A DNA stretch of 46,049 bases from Streptomyces sp. NBC_01549 (GCF_026339955.1 NZ_JAPEPW010000010.1:1-46049); one strand, 5' to 3'. Positions 8,603 through 16,490 are shown, numbered from the stretch's first letter. Numbers and translations are program-made. Notes: generated by a model not told the origin, from the sequence alone.

Positions 8603-8809
8603 CTCGTGCAGCTCGCACGCCAAGATGTGCGAGTGCCTGAGAGCGAAGTAGATCTGCTGACATTGCTTCGTAAGTTTGATGACCCGCAGTGGCTGGAGTG
8701 GCCGCAGCACTACAAGCGCACCGAAACCGCCACCCTGTTCGGCCGCCTGACAGCCCGGATGGAGGCTCGATTCTCTGAGAGGAGCAGACCGGACGCTGCG
8801 GCCCGGTGA
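8603..8809 (+). pseudogene. Fragment of an unidentified small protein
   Basis: One frame reads ESEVDLLTLLRKFDDPQWLE, then WPQHYKRTETATLFGRLTARMEARF, which looks like genuine protein with balanced composition, then stops. There is no plausible start. I do not recognise a family. Confidence 0.35.
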
Positions 8810-8814
8810 GGTTC

Positions 8815-9340
8815 CAGACGATGTATCCGCCGATCTTCCAGCCGGGGGCCGTGGACAGGTCGTAGATGTACTGCGGGCCTTCGTCGTCCTTTGGCCCCTC
8901 CCATACGTCGATACGGGCCTGCAGGGAGGGGCAAGGGCCTCGAGGTAGGGGTGCTCGACCATGTCCTCGGGGTGCAGCACGCAGGGGGCCGGTACGAGTT
9001 CTTCGCGGCCGACGGCCTCGGGGACCGGATGCTCGGTCAGCGGCGTGCCGATGTCCTCGGAGTGGCGCCGGAGGAGTCGTACGTGGAGGTTGTGGCGGGT
9101 GTCGGCGAGGTGCGGGGCGTGCCGGCCGCGTTTGAAGCCGTCGATGATCTCGATCTCTCCGGCGGTCGGTCCGGATCGCGCGTCGCGCCGCCGGGCCTGC
9201 TCCAGGATCTCCCGCTTACGCATTACCTCGGTGTAGCGGAAGCCGCTGGATCGCTTGTGGGGGATGGCGCACACCGGCCAGGGCTCGTCGGCGGACCACA
9301 GCATCGGTCCGCCGACCGAACTGTCGCGTGCCGTGGGGTG
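8815..9340 (-). pseudogene. DUF1963-like protein, frameshifted remnant
   Basis: On the minus strand one frame reads DSSVGGPMLW and DEPWPVCAIPHKR, then EIIDGFKRGRHAPHLADT, and VPAPCVLHPEDMVEHPY. A second frame continues QARIDVWEGPKDDEGPQYIY, then LSTAPGWKIGGYIVWNL. Order and motifs fit the streptomycete DUF1963 family (PWPxC near the start; GWKxGG repeat near the end), but at least one frame change separates them and the C-terminal cysteine motif is lost. The N-terminus is joined directly to the nuclease remnant upstream. Confidence 0.55.
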
Positions 9341-10100
9341 CCGCGGCGCGGGTGCAGGAGTGTCGAGCCAGCCGGTCAGCTCGAATCCCTTGTTGCCGTA
9401 GGCGGAGTACTCGAGGCGGACGGGGACGGAGTTGGCTCCCCCGTAGATCGGAGTGATGTCGTACTGGATGACCTCGTCCCTGTCGTCCACGGCCCGGTAG
9501 ATCTTGTCCTCGATGAGGCCGCGCTGGTAAAGGGAGTTGGTGGGGTTGCTCGTCTGGGTCACGAGGTTGTGTTTGGCCGCGTGACCCACACCTGCGCCGC
9601 CGAGGCGCCGCCCCCCCTGCTCCCGCTCCCGCAACCGCTCGAATCCGACCGACTCGTCCCTCTCGACGTCCGCAGACACGACCGCCTCGGCGGCATCCCC
9701 CGCGAGTACCAACATGCCGCGTAACCAGCACGGACGTGGTTCTCGGCACCTACAAGGTCGGTGGGGGCGAACTCGAAGTACATGCGGTCCGACGTAGCCG
9801 CTGCCGCAGGAACAGCCGTCAGCTGTACCGCACCTGCCGACGCCCTTGTCGCCGTCGGACATCCAGAACTTGCCGCCGTCGGAGAACAGCTTCGTGCGCT
9901 CCGAGACGCCCAGTCCGACCGACGAGTCGATGTGGACGGGGTAGGCGGTGTCCTTCCGGTTGGAGAACCCGACGGCCAGGTGCCGGCGGCGCACGGAGAG
10001 GCTCCGCGGGAGCGTCTCTTCGGGAACTCGACGCACAGGCGCGCGCGGAAGTCTCGCGGTACGTCGCGGAACTCGTGGCGGACACCGCCGATGTGCACGC
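9341..10100 (-). pseudogene. DNA/RNA non-specific endonuclease remnant (polymorphic-toxin type)
   Basis: Across several minus-strand frames there is a passage GRRLGGAG...AKHNLVTQTSNPTNS, then LIEDKIYRAVDDRDEVIQYD and ITPIYGGANSVPVRLEYSAY. LGGxG...NLVTQTxxPTN followed by the strand V-xY-xITPxY is the core of DNA/RNA non-specific endonuclease toxin domains. Further upstream, SNRKDTAYPVHIDSSVGLGV also looks like real protein. At least two frameshifts are needed to join the parts, so no active nuclease is encoded. The upstream part is not identified. Confidence 0.5.
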
Positions 10101-10184
10101 TCTTGCCGCTGAGGGCGGCGCCTGCGGCCCGGGCGTCGGTGCCAGGGGCGGGCGGTGCGGCAAGGGGGGGACGTGTCGTCGTGG

Positions 10185-10445
10185 TCGACGAGGAGGCGGG
10201 TGGGCAGCGGGCTGCCGCCGGTGGGCTCGATCACCTCCCGCTTCCCGTCGAGCAGGAGCCGGATGAGGAAGTGACCGGGGCGGGCCGCCGTCATGGAGCG
10301 GGTGCAGTCCTCGCAGGAGGTGTCCATGAACCACCGGACGAACTCGGCCGCGCTGCCGCCTGCCACATGGAGCTCGTACACGGAGGTGGCGCGTCGGCCG
10401 CGGGAGAGCCGGGCGGTGATGTTGGACGACATCCCCGATGCGCAG
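10185..10445 (-). pseudogene. Unidentified decayed coding segment
   Basis: A minus-strand frame reads TSVYELHVAGGSAAEFVRWF, MDTSCEDCTRSMTAARPGHF and LIRLLLDGKREVIEPTGG, protein-like in composition, then enters low-complexity arginine-rich sequence, implying a frameshift near 10180. It may be the first part of the nuclease gene downstream. It lies just after the two operator-like palindromes at 10625-10673, which would be its upstream region. Confidence 0.35.
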
Positions 10446-10624
10446 GTCGCGGCGCAGGCGGCGCCTGATCCCGGCGGCTCCCAGCGCGAGTCTGGCGTCG
10501 GCACCCCGGGTCCCGGATGCCCGTTCCCGCAGGTCAGACCCGGTGCCCGCTGCCTCGGCCGCCGTCGCGCCACTCGTGTCAGTCGCCCCCTCCGACGTGC
10601 TGTGATGAGCCTCACCGCAAACAT

Positions 10625-10673
10625 GAGGGCCCCCTCGAGTACGCTGGGCAGCGTCGAACATGAGGGACCCCTC
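10625..10673. promoter_or_regulatory. Two GAGGGNNCCCTC palindromes (TetR operator candidates)
   Basis: Two 12-bp palindromes with perfect 5-bp arms lie at 10625-10636 and 10662-10673, 37 bp apart and both preceded by AACAT. The same site sits directly upstream of the TetR gene at 12738-12749. Shared sequence and context suggest one regulator for all three. Confidence 0.6.
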
Positions 10674-10778
10674 CGGATGATCCTCACCGTTCGGCACCCG
10701 GCCGATCCGGATTCCCCGGATCACGGACAGGACGGCCGCCCGGTCAACGGAATCGCGGCACATCACATGGAGATGACC

Positions 10779-11171
10779 ATGAACAAGTGGATCAAGCGCG
10801 TCTCGACCGCTGTCGCTTCTACGGCGCTGGCAGGCGGAGCCCTTCTCGGAGTCAGCGGCACGGCGTCAGCGGCGACGGCCTCGGCGCCCGGGGAGCACAC
10901 GCAGTCCGCGATCACCGCCTTCGCCACCAGCGGCGACCGCGCGGACGGCTACCAGAGCGCTCACCACCAGGCACAGGACGACAGCTGGGGCGCGCCCCGC
11001 GGCTGGTACACGAACGACGACCGCCAGGGCCACTACGGGGAAGAGCGCTGGAACGGCAGCCACGCGTACGTCTGGAACGGGTACCGCTGGGACGAGGCGA
11101 CGACGTGGTACCGCGTCAGCGCCGAGCGCTGGCACCTCGACCAGGTCGCATGGTACGCGGACCAGCGCTGA
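10779..11171 (+). CDS. Small secreted protein, W/Y/H-rich
   Basis: A 130-residue protein with a clear Sec signal peptide: KWIKR basic head, alanine-rich core to residue about 36, cleavage after ASA. The mature part is rich in tryptophan, tyrosine and histidine with WYTNDDRQGHYGEERWNGSH and repeated WN-Y-W spacing; no cysteines and no known domain. I chose ATG 10779 because GGAG lies 6 bases upstream and the signal peptide then begins MNKWIKR; ATG 10767 is possible. The two palindromes at 10625-10673 are upstream, so the TetR protein at 12017 may control it. Function unknown; a cell-surface role is likely. Confidence 0.75.
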   Translation: MNKWIKRVSTAVASTALAGGALLGVSGTASAATASAPGEHTQSAITAFATSGDRADGYQSAHHQAQDDSWGAPRGWYTNDDRQGHYGEERWNGSHAYVWNGYRWDEATTWYRVSAERWHLDQVAWYADQR

Positions 11172-11452
11172 TGTGGCCGCAGGCCGGCACGGTCGGTTTG
11201 ACCGGCCGCAACGACGTGGCTATGGGCTGCGCCGTTGCGACTCGTCAAACCGACCGCTCACCGAGCCGACATCGAGCGCGAACCGGTGAAATCACCGCCC
11301 GGCCGAACGGGAACAGCACGCGGGAGCCGTGTGTACTGCTCCCGTCCTCCGCCGCTACTGGCCGCTCCGGTGGCACCGCCACACCCCGCGACTCGAAGCA
11401 TACGGGGAGCGATCACAGCGCCGGGCGAGCGGGAACATGGAAATGAGGGACA

Positions 11453-11875
11453 GTGAGATCGGTCAGAACCGTGGCACACGAGCTGCCCGTGCGGCTTGTC
11501 GTGTCGCACGACCTGTCGGTGCCGATACATGCAGCACTGCAGTACGACACGGATGACCCCTATGCCGTGCACGCCGTCTTCCACACCCTGGACCAGAGCG
11601 GAACGGTCGAGTGGTTCCTCAGCCGCGACATGCTGGCTCAGGCTCTGAGCGAGCACACCGGGCACGGAGACGTGCACATGTGGCCGACCGGCGGCTCGGG
11701 ACGCGATGCGGTACGCATGGCTCTTCGTTCGCCTGTGGGATCGGCCCTGCTCGAGTTCCCCGCGCAGGACGTGGAATCCTTCCTGCGCGAAACGTGGTCC
11801 GCGGTGCCGCCGGGGGCCGAATCCAGCCGGCTCGACCTGGACGCCGAGCTGGCACAGCTGCTGGCGGAAAACTGA
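11453..11875 (+). CDS. SsgA-like protein (SALP), sporulation/cell-division regulator family
   Basis: A 140-residue protein fitting the SsgA-like family found in sporulating actinomycetes. Family landmarks are LVVSHDLSVPIHAALQYDTD near the start, DPYAVHAVFHT, then VEWFLSRDMLAQAL, a GDVHMWP strand, LLEFPAQDVESFL and the DLDAELAQLLAEN tail. Members guide septum placement and spore-wall assembly. The GTG at 11453 gives family-like length, but its GAGGGA is only two bases away; a GTG at 11471 is the alternative. A compact hairpin follows the stop. It is more divergent than core SALPs as I remember them and sits alone, without cell-division neighbours, so it is probably an accessory paralogue. Confidence 0.87.
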   Translation: MRSVRTVAHELPVRLVVSHDLSVPIHAALQYDTDDPYAVHAVFHTLDQSGTVEWFLSRDMLAQALSEHTGHGDVHMWPTGGSGRDAVRMALRSPVGSALLEFPAQDVESFLRETWSAVPPGAESSRLDLDAELAQLLAEN

Positions 11876-11876
11876 A

Positions 11877-11895
11877 CACCATCCCCTGGATGGTG
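11877..11895 (+). terminator. Short hairpin after the SsgA-like gene
   Basis: CACCATCC and GGATGGTG form an 8-bp stem with a 3-base loop directly behind the stop codon. There is no U-tract. Confidence 0.5.
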
Positions 11896-11960
11896 ACGCC
11901 CCTCGCAGGACCGCGGGCCCGGATGCCGACCGCGGCACCGGGCCCGCCGCATGTCCCGCT

Positions 11961-12002
11961 GTATGCCGTGTTGCCCGACGTGGTATGCCCTGTTGCCCGA
12001 CG
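11961..12002. repeat. Two tandem 20-bp units
   Basis: GTATGCC(G/C)TGTTGCCCGACG occurs twice, 22 bp apart, between the convergent ends of the SsgA-like and TetR genes. The copies differ at one base. Confidence 0.7.
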
Positions 12003-12016
12003 CCGTCAGCCGCGGC

Positions 12017-12721
12017 TCATGCCTCCTCGCGGCACTCGCGGCACTCCTCTTCGGGACACTCGAGAGTGGTGAGGGTCTGCTCGACCTGCTGGGGGGTCAG
12101 CGGGGGTTCGGGCAGCTCGTGGGCGCACTCGGCGCGGAAGGCGTCGAGCAGCAGGTGCAGGTGGCGGCGCCAGACGTTGGGGGCGACGGCACGGGTGGCC
12201 TGGATGATCCCCACCTGGGACCAGATCACGAAAGCGACGTCTTCCGGAGTGACATCGTCACGCAGGACGCCCTGCTCCTGGGCGTTGCGGAAGATCTGAG
12301 CAAGCCGTTCCTTCGTGCGCTCGAACATTCCCCTGCCGAGCGCATGGACCGGCAGGCGAGCCGAGGCCAGGTCATTGAAGGCGCGGTCACAGGCCTGCAG
12401 TTCACAGAGCTTTTCCAGGTAGAAGCAGAACCCCTCCCAGGCGTCGTCCATGGCTGCGGCCTCTTCGGCTGCGGCGAGCAGATCCGTGAACTTCGCGGTG
12501 AAGAGCTCTTCGACCAGGTCGAGCCGGCGGGGGAAGTGACGGTAGACCGTGCCAATCGCCACGCCCGCCTCGCGGGCAACACCCTCCAGGGAAGCGTCCA
12601 GCCCCTGCTCGGCGAAGGCCTTGCGGGCAGCGGCCACGATCGCATCCCTGTTGCGCTGCGCGTCGCGGCGCAGCGGTTTGGCCGGCGCCTGGGGCGCGGG
12701 CGGGACGTGCTGGTGACTCAT
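12017..12721 (-). CDS. TetR-family transcriptional regulator
   Basis: A 234-residue regulator. The N-terminal TetR helix-turn-helix is complete: RDAIVAAARKAFAEQGLDAS, then VAREAGVAIGTVYRHFPRR with the recognition helix GTVYRHF at about residues 57-63. The remainder is a helical ligand-binding domain; the C-terminus ends in a short cysteine/glutamate-rich tail (CPEEECRECREE). The ATG at 12721 fits the family start; a TAGTCT box seven bases upstream suggests a leaderless transcript. A GAGGGNNCCCTC palindrome just upstream implies autoregulation, and matching sites at 10625-10673 suggest a second target. Confidence 0.9.
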   Translation of the reverse strand: MSHQHVPPAPQAPAKPLRRDAQRNRDAIVAAARKAFAEQGLDASLEGVAREAGVAIGTVYRHFPRRLDLVEELFTAKFTDLLAAAEEAAAMDDAWEGFCFYLEKLCELQACDRAFNDLASARLPVHALGRGMFERTKERLAQIFRNAQEQGVLRDDVTPEDVAFVIWSQVGIIQATRAVAPNVWRRHLHLLLDAFRAECAHELPEPPLTPQQVEQTLTTLECPEEECRECREEA

Positions 12722-12737
12722 GCATCCAGACTAACAT

Positions 12738-12749
12738 GAGGGACCCCTC
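12738..12749. promoter_or_regulatory. GAGGGACCCCTC palindrome upstream of tetR
   Basis: A perfect 5+2+5 palindrome 17 bases before the TetR start, overlapping the expected -10/-35 spacer. Sequence and the neighbouring AACAT match the two sites at 10625 and 10662. Confidence 0.65.
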
Positions 12750-12838
12750 GAATTAGGTTGTGATCTTACTCACGGTGCGGACGGAACGTGGTCCAGGAGC
12801 ACGCACTCAGGGCGCGCCGAAGACGACGAGCCTCCGGC

Positions 12839-13142
12839 TCAGGCCGCTAGGACCAGCTGGGTGATGGCCCGTTGGGTTCTCCGTACGGCACCCGGCCGGC
12901 CGGTGAAGGCGTCCAGGAGCATGCGGTCGCCGAGCGGCCTCCAGTTCCGCCTTCACGCTCTGTTCGGTCATGACGGCGGGGCAGGGGCGGCTCCGCTCCC
13001 CCGCGACGGAGGCGTACAGCACCACGCTCCCGTCCGTCTCCAGCGTCTTGACGACGGGGCCGTCGTCGCAGGATCCGTGTGTGGCCCTCACCGTGACGCA
13101 GCGGCCGTCCGCCGCCGTCTCGGCCAGCCGGGCGGCAGGCAT
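12839..13142 (-). pseudogene. Remnant of a small secreted or lipoprotein-like gene
   Basis: From an ATG at 13142 the minus frame reads MPAARLAETAADGRCVTVRA, THGSCDDGPVVKTLETDGSV, VLYASVAGERSRPCP and VKAELEA. A shifted frame then gives LGDRMLLDAFTGRP and stops at 12839. The ending GDRxLLDAxTGxP is common in streptomycete secreted hypothetical proteins. A frameshift near 12930 and the missing signal peptide argue for a pseudogene. Confidence 0.45.
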
Positions 13143-13170
13143 GAGACCGCCGGCAGAGCCTTGCCGAGCT

Positions 13171-13299
13171 GGTCCGATCGGCGACTTCGGCAGCGAGAAC
13201 GGCCACCACATCGACGACCCGTCCGAGGACGCCCTGTTCGACCTGATCAGCGAACTCAACGACGCGGACAACACCTTCACCGTCATCCAGCAGTACCGG
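13171..13299 (+). pseudogene. N-terminal fragment of an immunity-like protein
   Basis: One frame reads IGDFGSENGHHIDDPSEDAL then FDLISELNDADNTFTVIQQ before breaking into the repeat at 13297. The acidic, strand-helix pattern resembles small Imm1-type immunity proteins, from memory only. Neither a start codon with a ribosome-binding site nor the C-terminus is present. Confidence 0.4.
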
Positions 13300-13409
13300 A
13301 AAAGGGCCGGCGGCCTCACTGACTTCCTTGCCCGAGCACTTCGCGCACGCGGTCGCGAGGTCGAAGTCGAGCACCTCCACGTCCGCCTCCCCCGCGTGCT
13401 GAAGACGGC
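13297..13409 (+). repeat. Direct repeat, copy 1 (C-terminal tail of an unknown gene)
   Basis: About 113 bp nearly identical to 15481-15592, encoding LARALRARGREVEVEHLHVR then LPRVLK before a stop. It flanks the IS5-like insertion on the left. The two copies are in the same orientation. Confidence 0.8.
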
Positions 13410-13542
13410 GACGTCGCTATGAGCCCCTTAGAAGCTGTTGTCTTTCCGGATGTGATCGCCGCGTTTGCGCTGGTCGGGCGTATGAGTGGTGGTTCCGTGG
13501 GAGTTGTGGCCTGTCGAGTCATCGCTCCCCGGGAGGTCGCGA

Positions 13543-14079
13543 ATGCCGTCAGTCGTCGGACTGCTGGAACAGCACGAACTCGCCGCTCGCCGTCGAGTCG
13601 ACGGGCTGCGGGAGGAGGCCGACCGCATCCAGGCCGAACTGGCCGCGGCCGAGCAGGAATGGCAGGAGTGGGCGATCGCCCGCAAGCGGGTCGACACGGT
13701 GCTGGCTGCAGACGGCGGCAGCACCGCCGACACGGAGGTCACCGAGGATCCGAGGGATGCAGACGCGCAGTCGGCGCCCCGGGATGCGGCGAAGCCGAAG
13801 TCGCAGGTGCCGGTATGGCGAGAGGGGCTGGCCTGGCCGGCACTGTCGGTGGACTACCAGCGCATCCTGCAGTTGGGGGCGGACCGGGTCCGGCTCGGGC
13901 AGGGGCCGGTAACCTGCCAGGAGATGGCCGCAGCGTTCGGCATGGACGTGGTGCCGGCACGGGTGGAGGCACTGCGGTCGAAGGCGAAACGTCTGGTCGC
14001 GCGTGGCTGGCTGGCTGAACCGGCGCCGGGCCGGTTCACGCCCGCCCGCGGTGTGGCCCAGCCAGACGGCGGCTCATGA
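13543..14079 (+). CDS. IS-encoded accessory protein with coiled coil and winged-helix-like C-terminus
   Basis: A 178-residue protein. Residues about 5-55 form a charged coiled coil (LEQHELAARRRVDGLREEAD, then RIQAELAAAEQEWQEW). The C-terminal 80 residues look like a helix-turn-helix: TCQEMAAAFGMDVVPARVEA then LRSKAKRLVARGWL. Start ATG 13543 has GGGAGG 6 bases upstream. It is transcribed toward the transposase and the last 44 bases overlap the transposase 3' end. Such ORFs accompany related streptomycete elements; a regulatory or target-selection role is inference. It may also limit transposase expression through antisense overlap. Confidence 0.65.
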   Translation: MPSVVGLLEQHELAARRRVDGLREEADRIQAELAAAEQEWQEWAIARKRVDTVLAADGGSTADTEVTEDPRDADAQSAPRDAAKPKSQVPVWREGLAWPALSVDYQRILQLGADRVRLGQGPVTCQEMAAAFGMDVVPARVEALRSKAKRLVARGWLAEPAPGRFTPARGVAQPDGGS

Positions 14080-14953
14080 CCATGGTCATCGACCACAGGA
14101 TCATCGCCTCGGCACTGGCGGTGCGCCGCTCGTAGTCGCGTGCCAGGCGGCGGCTGCGCATCAGGTGGGCGAAGAGACGCTCGACGATCCATCGTTTGGG
14201 CAGGACTACGAACCCCTTGACGTCGTCGCTGCGCTTGACGATCGCCAGCACCAGCGCGAACGCGGCCAGGCAGTGCTCGACGAGGCTGCCGGTATAGCCG
14301 CCGTCAGCCCAGACGAGGGCGAGGCGGTGGTGCGCGTTGGCCACCCGGGCGAGCAGGACCTGCGCGGCCGAACGGTCGCCGACATCCGCAGCGGTGACCA
14401 TCACGCCCAGCAGCAGGCCGAGGGTGTCGACCACGACATGCCGCTTGCGCCCGTTGATCTGTTTGCCGCCGTCGTAGCCGCGGCTGTCTGAGCCCACCAC
14501 GGCGTCCGCCTTGACCGACTGTGAGTCGATCACACCGGCCGTGGGCTCTGTGTCCTTGCCCAGCATCCCGCGGACCCGCTCACGCAGCCGGTCGTGGAAC
14601 TCCCTGACCAGGTCATGGTCGCGCCAGCGGCGGAAGAACGCGTACACCCGGTCCCACGGCGGGAAGTCCACCGGCATGGCGCGCCACTTGATTCCGTTGT
14701 CAACGAGGTAGCGGATCGCGTCCAATATCGCCCGGTGGCAGTACGCCTCCGGCTGCCCGCCGCGACCGCGCATCCAGCCCGGCACCGGCAGCAGCGGCCG
14801 GACCTTGGCCCACTCCCCGTCGGTCATGTCGGTCGGGTAACGGCGCTCGCGCATCCCGTTGTCGGTGGCGTTTCCGAACCGGTGAGCCAGACAGTCACAC
14901 GCGAGGGTGACCGGGGTGGACTCCGTCTCGGCGGTCGCGTAGAACTGCGACAA
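14036..14953 (-). CDS. IS5-family DDE transposase
   Basis: A 305-residue transposase with the catalytic DDE triad: aspartate in GVIDSQSVKAD (about residue 145), aspartate in WADGGYTGS (about 220) and glutamate in KRWIVERLFAHLMRSRRLA (about 262). An N-terminal DUF4096-like segment (YPTDMTDGEWAKVRPLLP) is present. The TTG start at 14953 is supported by AGGAGG a few bases upstream. The frame is intact, so the element may be active. Convergent with the accessory ORF. Confidence 0.93.
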   Translation of the reverse strand: MSQFYATAETESTPVTLACDCLAHRFGNATDNGMRERRYPTDMTDGEWAKVRPLLPVPGWMRGRGGQPEAYCHRAILDAIRYLVDNGIKWRAMPVDFPPWDRVYAFFRRWRDHDLVREFHDRLRERVRGMLGKDTEPTAGVIDSQSVKADAVVGSDSRGYDGGKQINGRKRHVVVDTLGLLLGVMVTAADVGDRSAAQVLLARVANAHHRLALVWADGGYTGSLVEHCLAAFALVLAIVKRSDDVKGFVVLPKRWIVERLFAHLMRSRRLARDYERRTASAEAMILWSMTMVMSRRLAGPHRGRA

Positions 14954-15096
14954 CAGGGCCTCCTGGATCGCTCGTTGGCATAGACACCCTCTGAGCTACC
15001 AAGAGGCCCTGCTCTCATGCCCGGCGCCGACCGCAATCACCCGATCGAGACTCCCGTTCGAAGCGCATCTCTCAAGATCGAAAAGACAACAGCTTC

Positions 15097-15459
15097 TTAG
15101 CTCTGGTCACCGTCTTCGAAGCAGGACGCGATGTTGTTCCACATGAAGGCGTCCTTCCAGCCCGGCTCTCCCTTCACCCAGCCGAGCACAGCTGCGACCA
15201 CCTTCTCGCGCGAGACCGTCCGGGTCTGGAAGTGCACGGTGGGAACCCCATCCCGGTACTCCGACTGGAAGGTGTTGTCCGCGCGCATCAGTACCTGCAC
15301 ATACCAATCGCCTGGCTCCCCCTCAACGACGCCTTCGACGATCAGGGCATTGCCGCGTTGCAGGTTGGCTATCGCCGCGCTGATCTTCGGCTTCGTCGGC
15401 CGCCTGGCCACCACGCGTGCACCATCGCTCATCACCAGCACATCCGGATCATCGCGCAT
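15097..15459 (-). CDS. Hypothetical protein, immunity-like
   Basis: A 120-residue soluble protein, probably complete: N-terminal LVMSDGARVVARRPTKP, a central strand region GNALIVEGVVEGEPGDWYVQ, and DGVPTVHFQTRTVSREKV followed by GWVKGEPGWKDAFMWNN. The alternating strands and tryptophans resemble small streptomycete immunity-type proteins, but I cannot name a family. Its TAA stop is the TTA target duplication of the IS5-like element, so the insertion abuts the gene without changing it. A weak ribosome-binding site precedes ATG 15459. Confidence 0.65.
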   Translation of the reverse strand: MRDDPDVLVMSDGARVVARRPTKPKISAAIANLQRGNALIVEGVVEGEPGDWYVQVLMRADNTFQSEYRDGVPTVHFQTRTVSREKVVAAVLGWVKGEPGWKDAFMWNNIASCFEDGDQS

Positions 15460-15480
15460 ACCTCTGACAGCTCCGTAGTC

Positions 15481-15592
15481 CGGAAAGGGCCAGCGGACTT
15501 ACAGAACTCCTTGCCCGAGCACTTCGCGCACGCGGCCACCAGGCCGAAGTCGAGCACCTCCACATCCACCTCCCCCGCGTGCTGAAGCCGGC
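15481..15592 (+). repeat. Direct repeat, copy 2 (C-terminal tail of an unknown gene)
   Basis: Near-identical to 13297-13409. It encodes LTELLARALRARGHQAEVEH then LHIHLPRVLKPAAS and a stop at about 15600. No start is present. The two copies bracket the IS5-like element and the 15097-15459 gene. Confidence 0.8.
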
Positions 15593-15634
15593 CGCCTCAT
15601 GATCGGTACTTCGACCGGGAAGGCGTGGCGCCCC

Positions 15635-16066
15635 TCAACCGCGTCGGCCCGGCGTGGAGCTGCGGAATCGTTGAAGCAGTTCAAGGGCCGGAGGACTGTC
15701 CGGATCAAAGCCGTGGATCCCATCCAACTCGGCGGGCACGTCCGGCCCCCACAGGCGGGCGCCATGGCACTGAAAGCAGAAGGCGATCTGGAAGAGCAGA
15801 TCGGTGGCGCTATGAGCACGGATACCCCAGCCCGGGATGAAACAGCGGTGCAGCTCACTGTCTGGAGCAGAGCTGATCAACGTCAGGGCGTTGCTGACCT
15901 GAGCCGCCTCCCAGATCGCGACATCGTCACCCACCAGGTTCGCGGCGCTGAGATGCCTCATTGGGTCGGTGATGCGGACGACCTCGATCAACTCGGTCTT
16001 CTCCTGAACGGGCGGAAGCATCATGCGCACACACTCACTGATCAAGGCGCCGCGCACCAGAGGCAA
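15635..16066 (-). CDS. Hypothetical protein, small globular
   Basis: Up to 143 residues with balanced composition. Conserved-looking parts are EVVRITDPMRHLSAANLVGD, LTLISSAPDSELHRCFIPGW with GIRAH, and FCFQCHGARLWGPDVPAEL, including a CFQC pair that could bind metal. The TTG at 16066 is only the frame limit; ATG 16024 is also possible and neither has a good ribosome-binding site. It follows a broken gene on the same strand by 56 bases and may have been coupled to it. I do not recognise a function. Confidence 0.55.
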   Translation of the reverse strand: MPLVRGALISECVRMMLPPVQEKTELIEVVRITDPMRHLSAANLVGDDVAIWEAAQVSNALTLISSAPDSELHRCFIPGWGIRAHSATDLLFQIAFCFQCHGARLWGPDVPAELDGIHGFDPDSPPALELLQRFRSSTPGRRG

Positions 16067-16121
16067 GCAGACCTGACGACAGCCAAGATCCGCTTACAGG
16101 TTGTCCCGGTTGGTGTGCAGC

Positions 16122-16490
16122 TCACATTCCACGCTCTGGCCCGTAGGCCTCCTGGGTGCGTTGGCCCGGTCCTGTCGGCGGGTACTCCAGCTGAACGGGG
16201 CCCCGGTAGAAGGCCGCGCTGTCCCAGCCGGCCATCTCCTCGCCGATCAGGTAGCGGTACAGCCACTCGGAGAAGCCCATCGCGTATCCGACCCAGTCGC
16301 CTTCTGCCCCCTGTACCACCAAGCCATCTGAGGACCCGTAGACCCGCGGCGCTCCGAAGCCGCGGCCCCCTGATCCGTGGCGGCGAGGGGGATGAGGCCC
16401 TCGGCGGTACCGAAGCTGAGCTGTGGGACGTTGCAGAAGACGCGGGGATCGTCGTCGGGCCCCGTCCTGCCGGCATCCGCCCGCGACCGC
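16122..16490 (-). pseudogene. Hypothetical protein (SMI1/SUKH-like?), frameshifted and 5'-truncated
   Basis: One minus frame reads DPRVFCNVPQLSFGTAEGLI and PLAATDQG. A shifted frame then gives GFGAPRVYGSSDGLVVQGAE, GDWVGYAMGFSEWLYRYLIG and EEMAGWDSAAFYRGPVQLEY, then a stop at 16122. One base gained or lost near 16370 explains the break. The upstream side runs into an ISL3 transposase relic near 16490. The pattern of an acidic loop followed by EWLYRYLIG recalls SMI1/KNR4-like immunity proteins, but this is weak. Confidence 0.5.

Larger units (their letters stand above)
13431..15096 (-). mobile_element. Complete IS5-family-like insertion sequence, 1666 bp
   Basis: Terminal inverted repeats GAAGCTGTTGTCTTT lie at 13431-13445 and, inverted, at 15082-15096. 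TTA flanks both ends (13428-13430, 15097-15099) as a 3-bp target duplication, as expected of the TNA-targeting IS5 subgroups. It carries a minus-strand transposase and a plus-strand accessory ORF whose 3' ends overlap. An inverted second copy ends at base 35. Confidence 0.9.

Noticed and set aside
8531..10687. 718-residue minus-strand frame as one gene
   Set aside because: It strings together pieces of at least two families with frame changes visible against other frames; better explained as decayed genes kept open by high GC.
11961..12002. Tandem 20-bp units as CRISPR or iterons
   Set aside because: Only two copies with a 2-bp gap; no spacer pattern. No CRISPR array was seen anywhere in the window.
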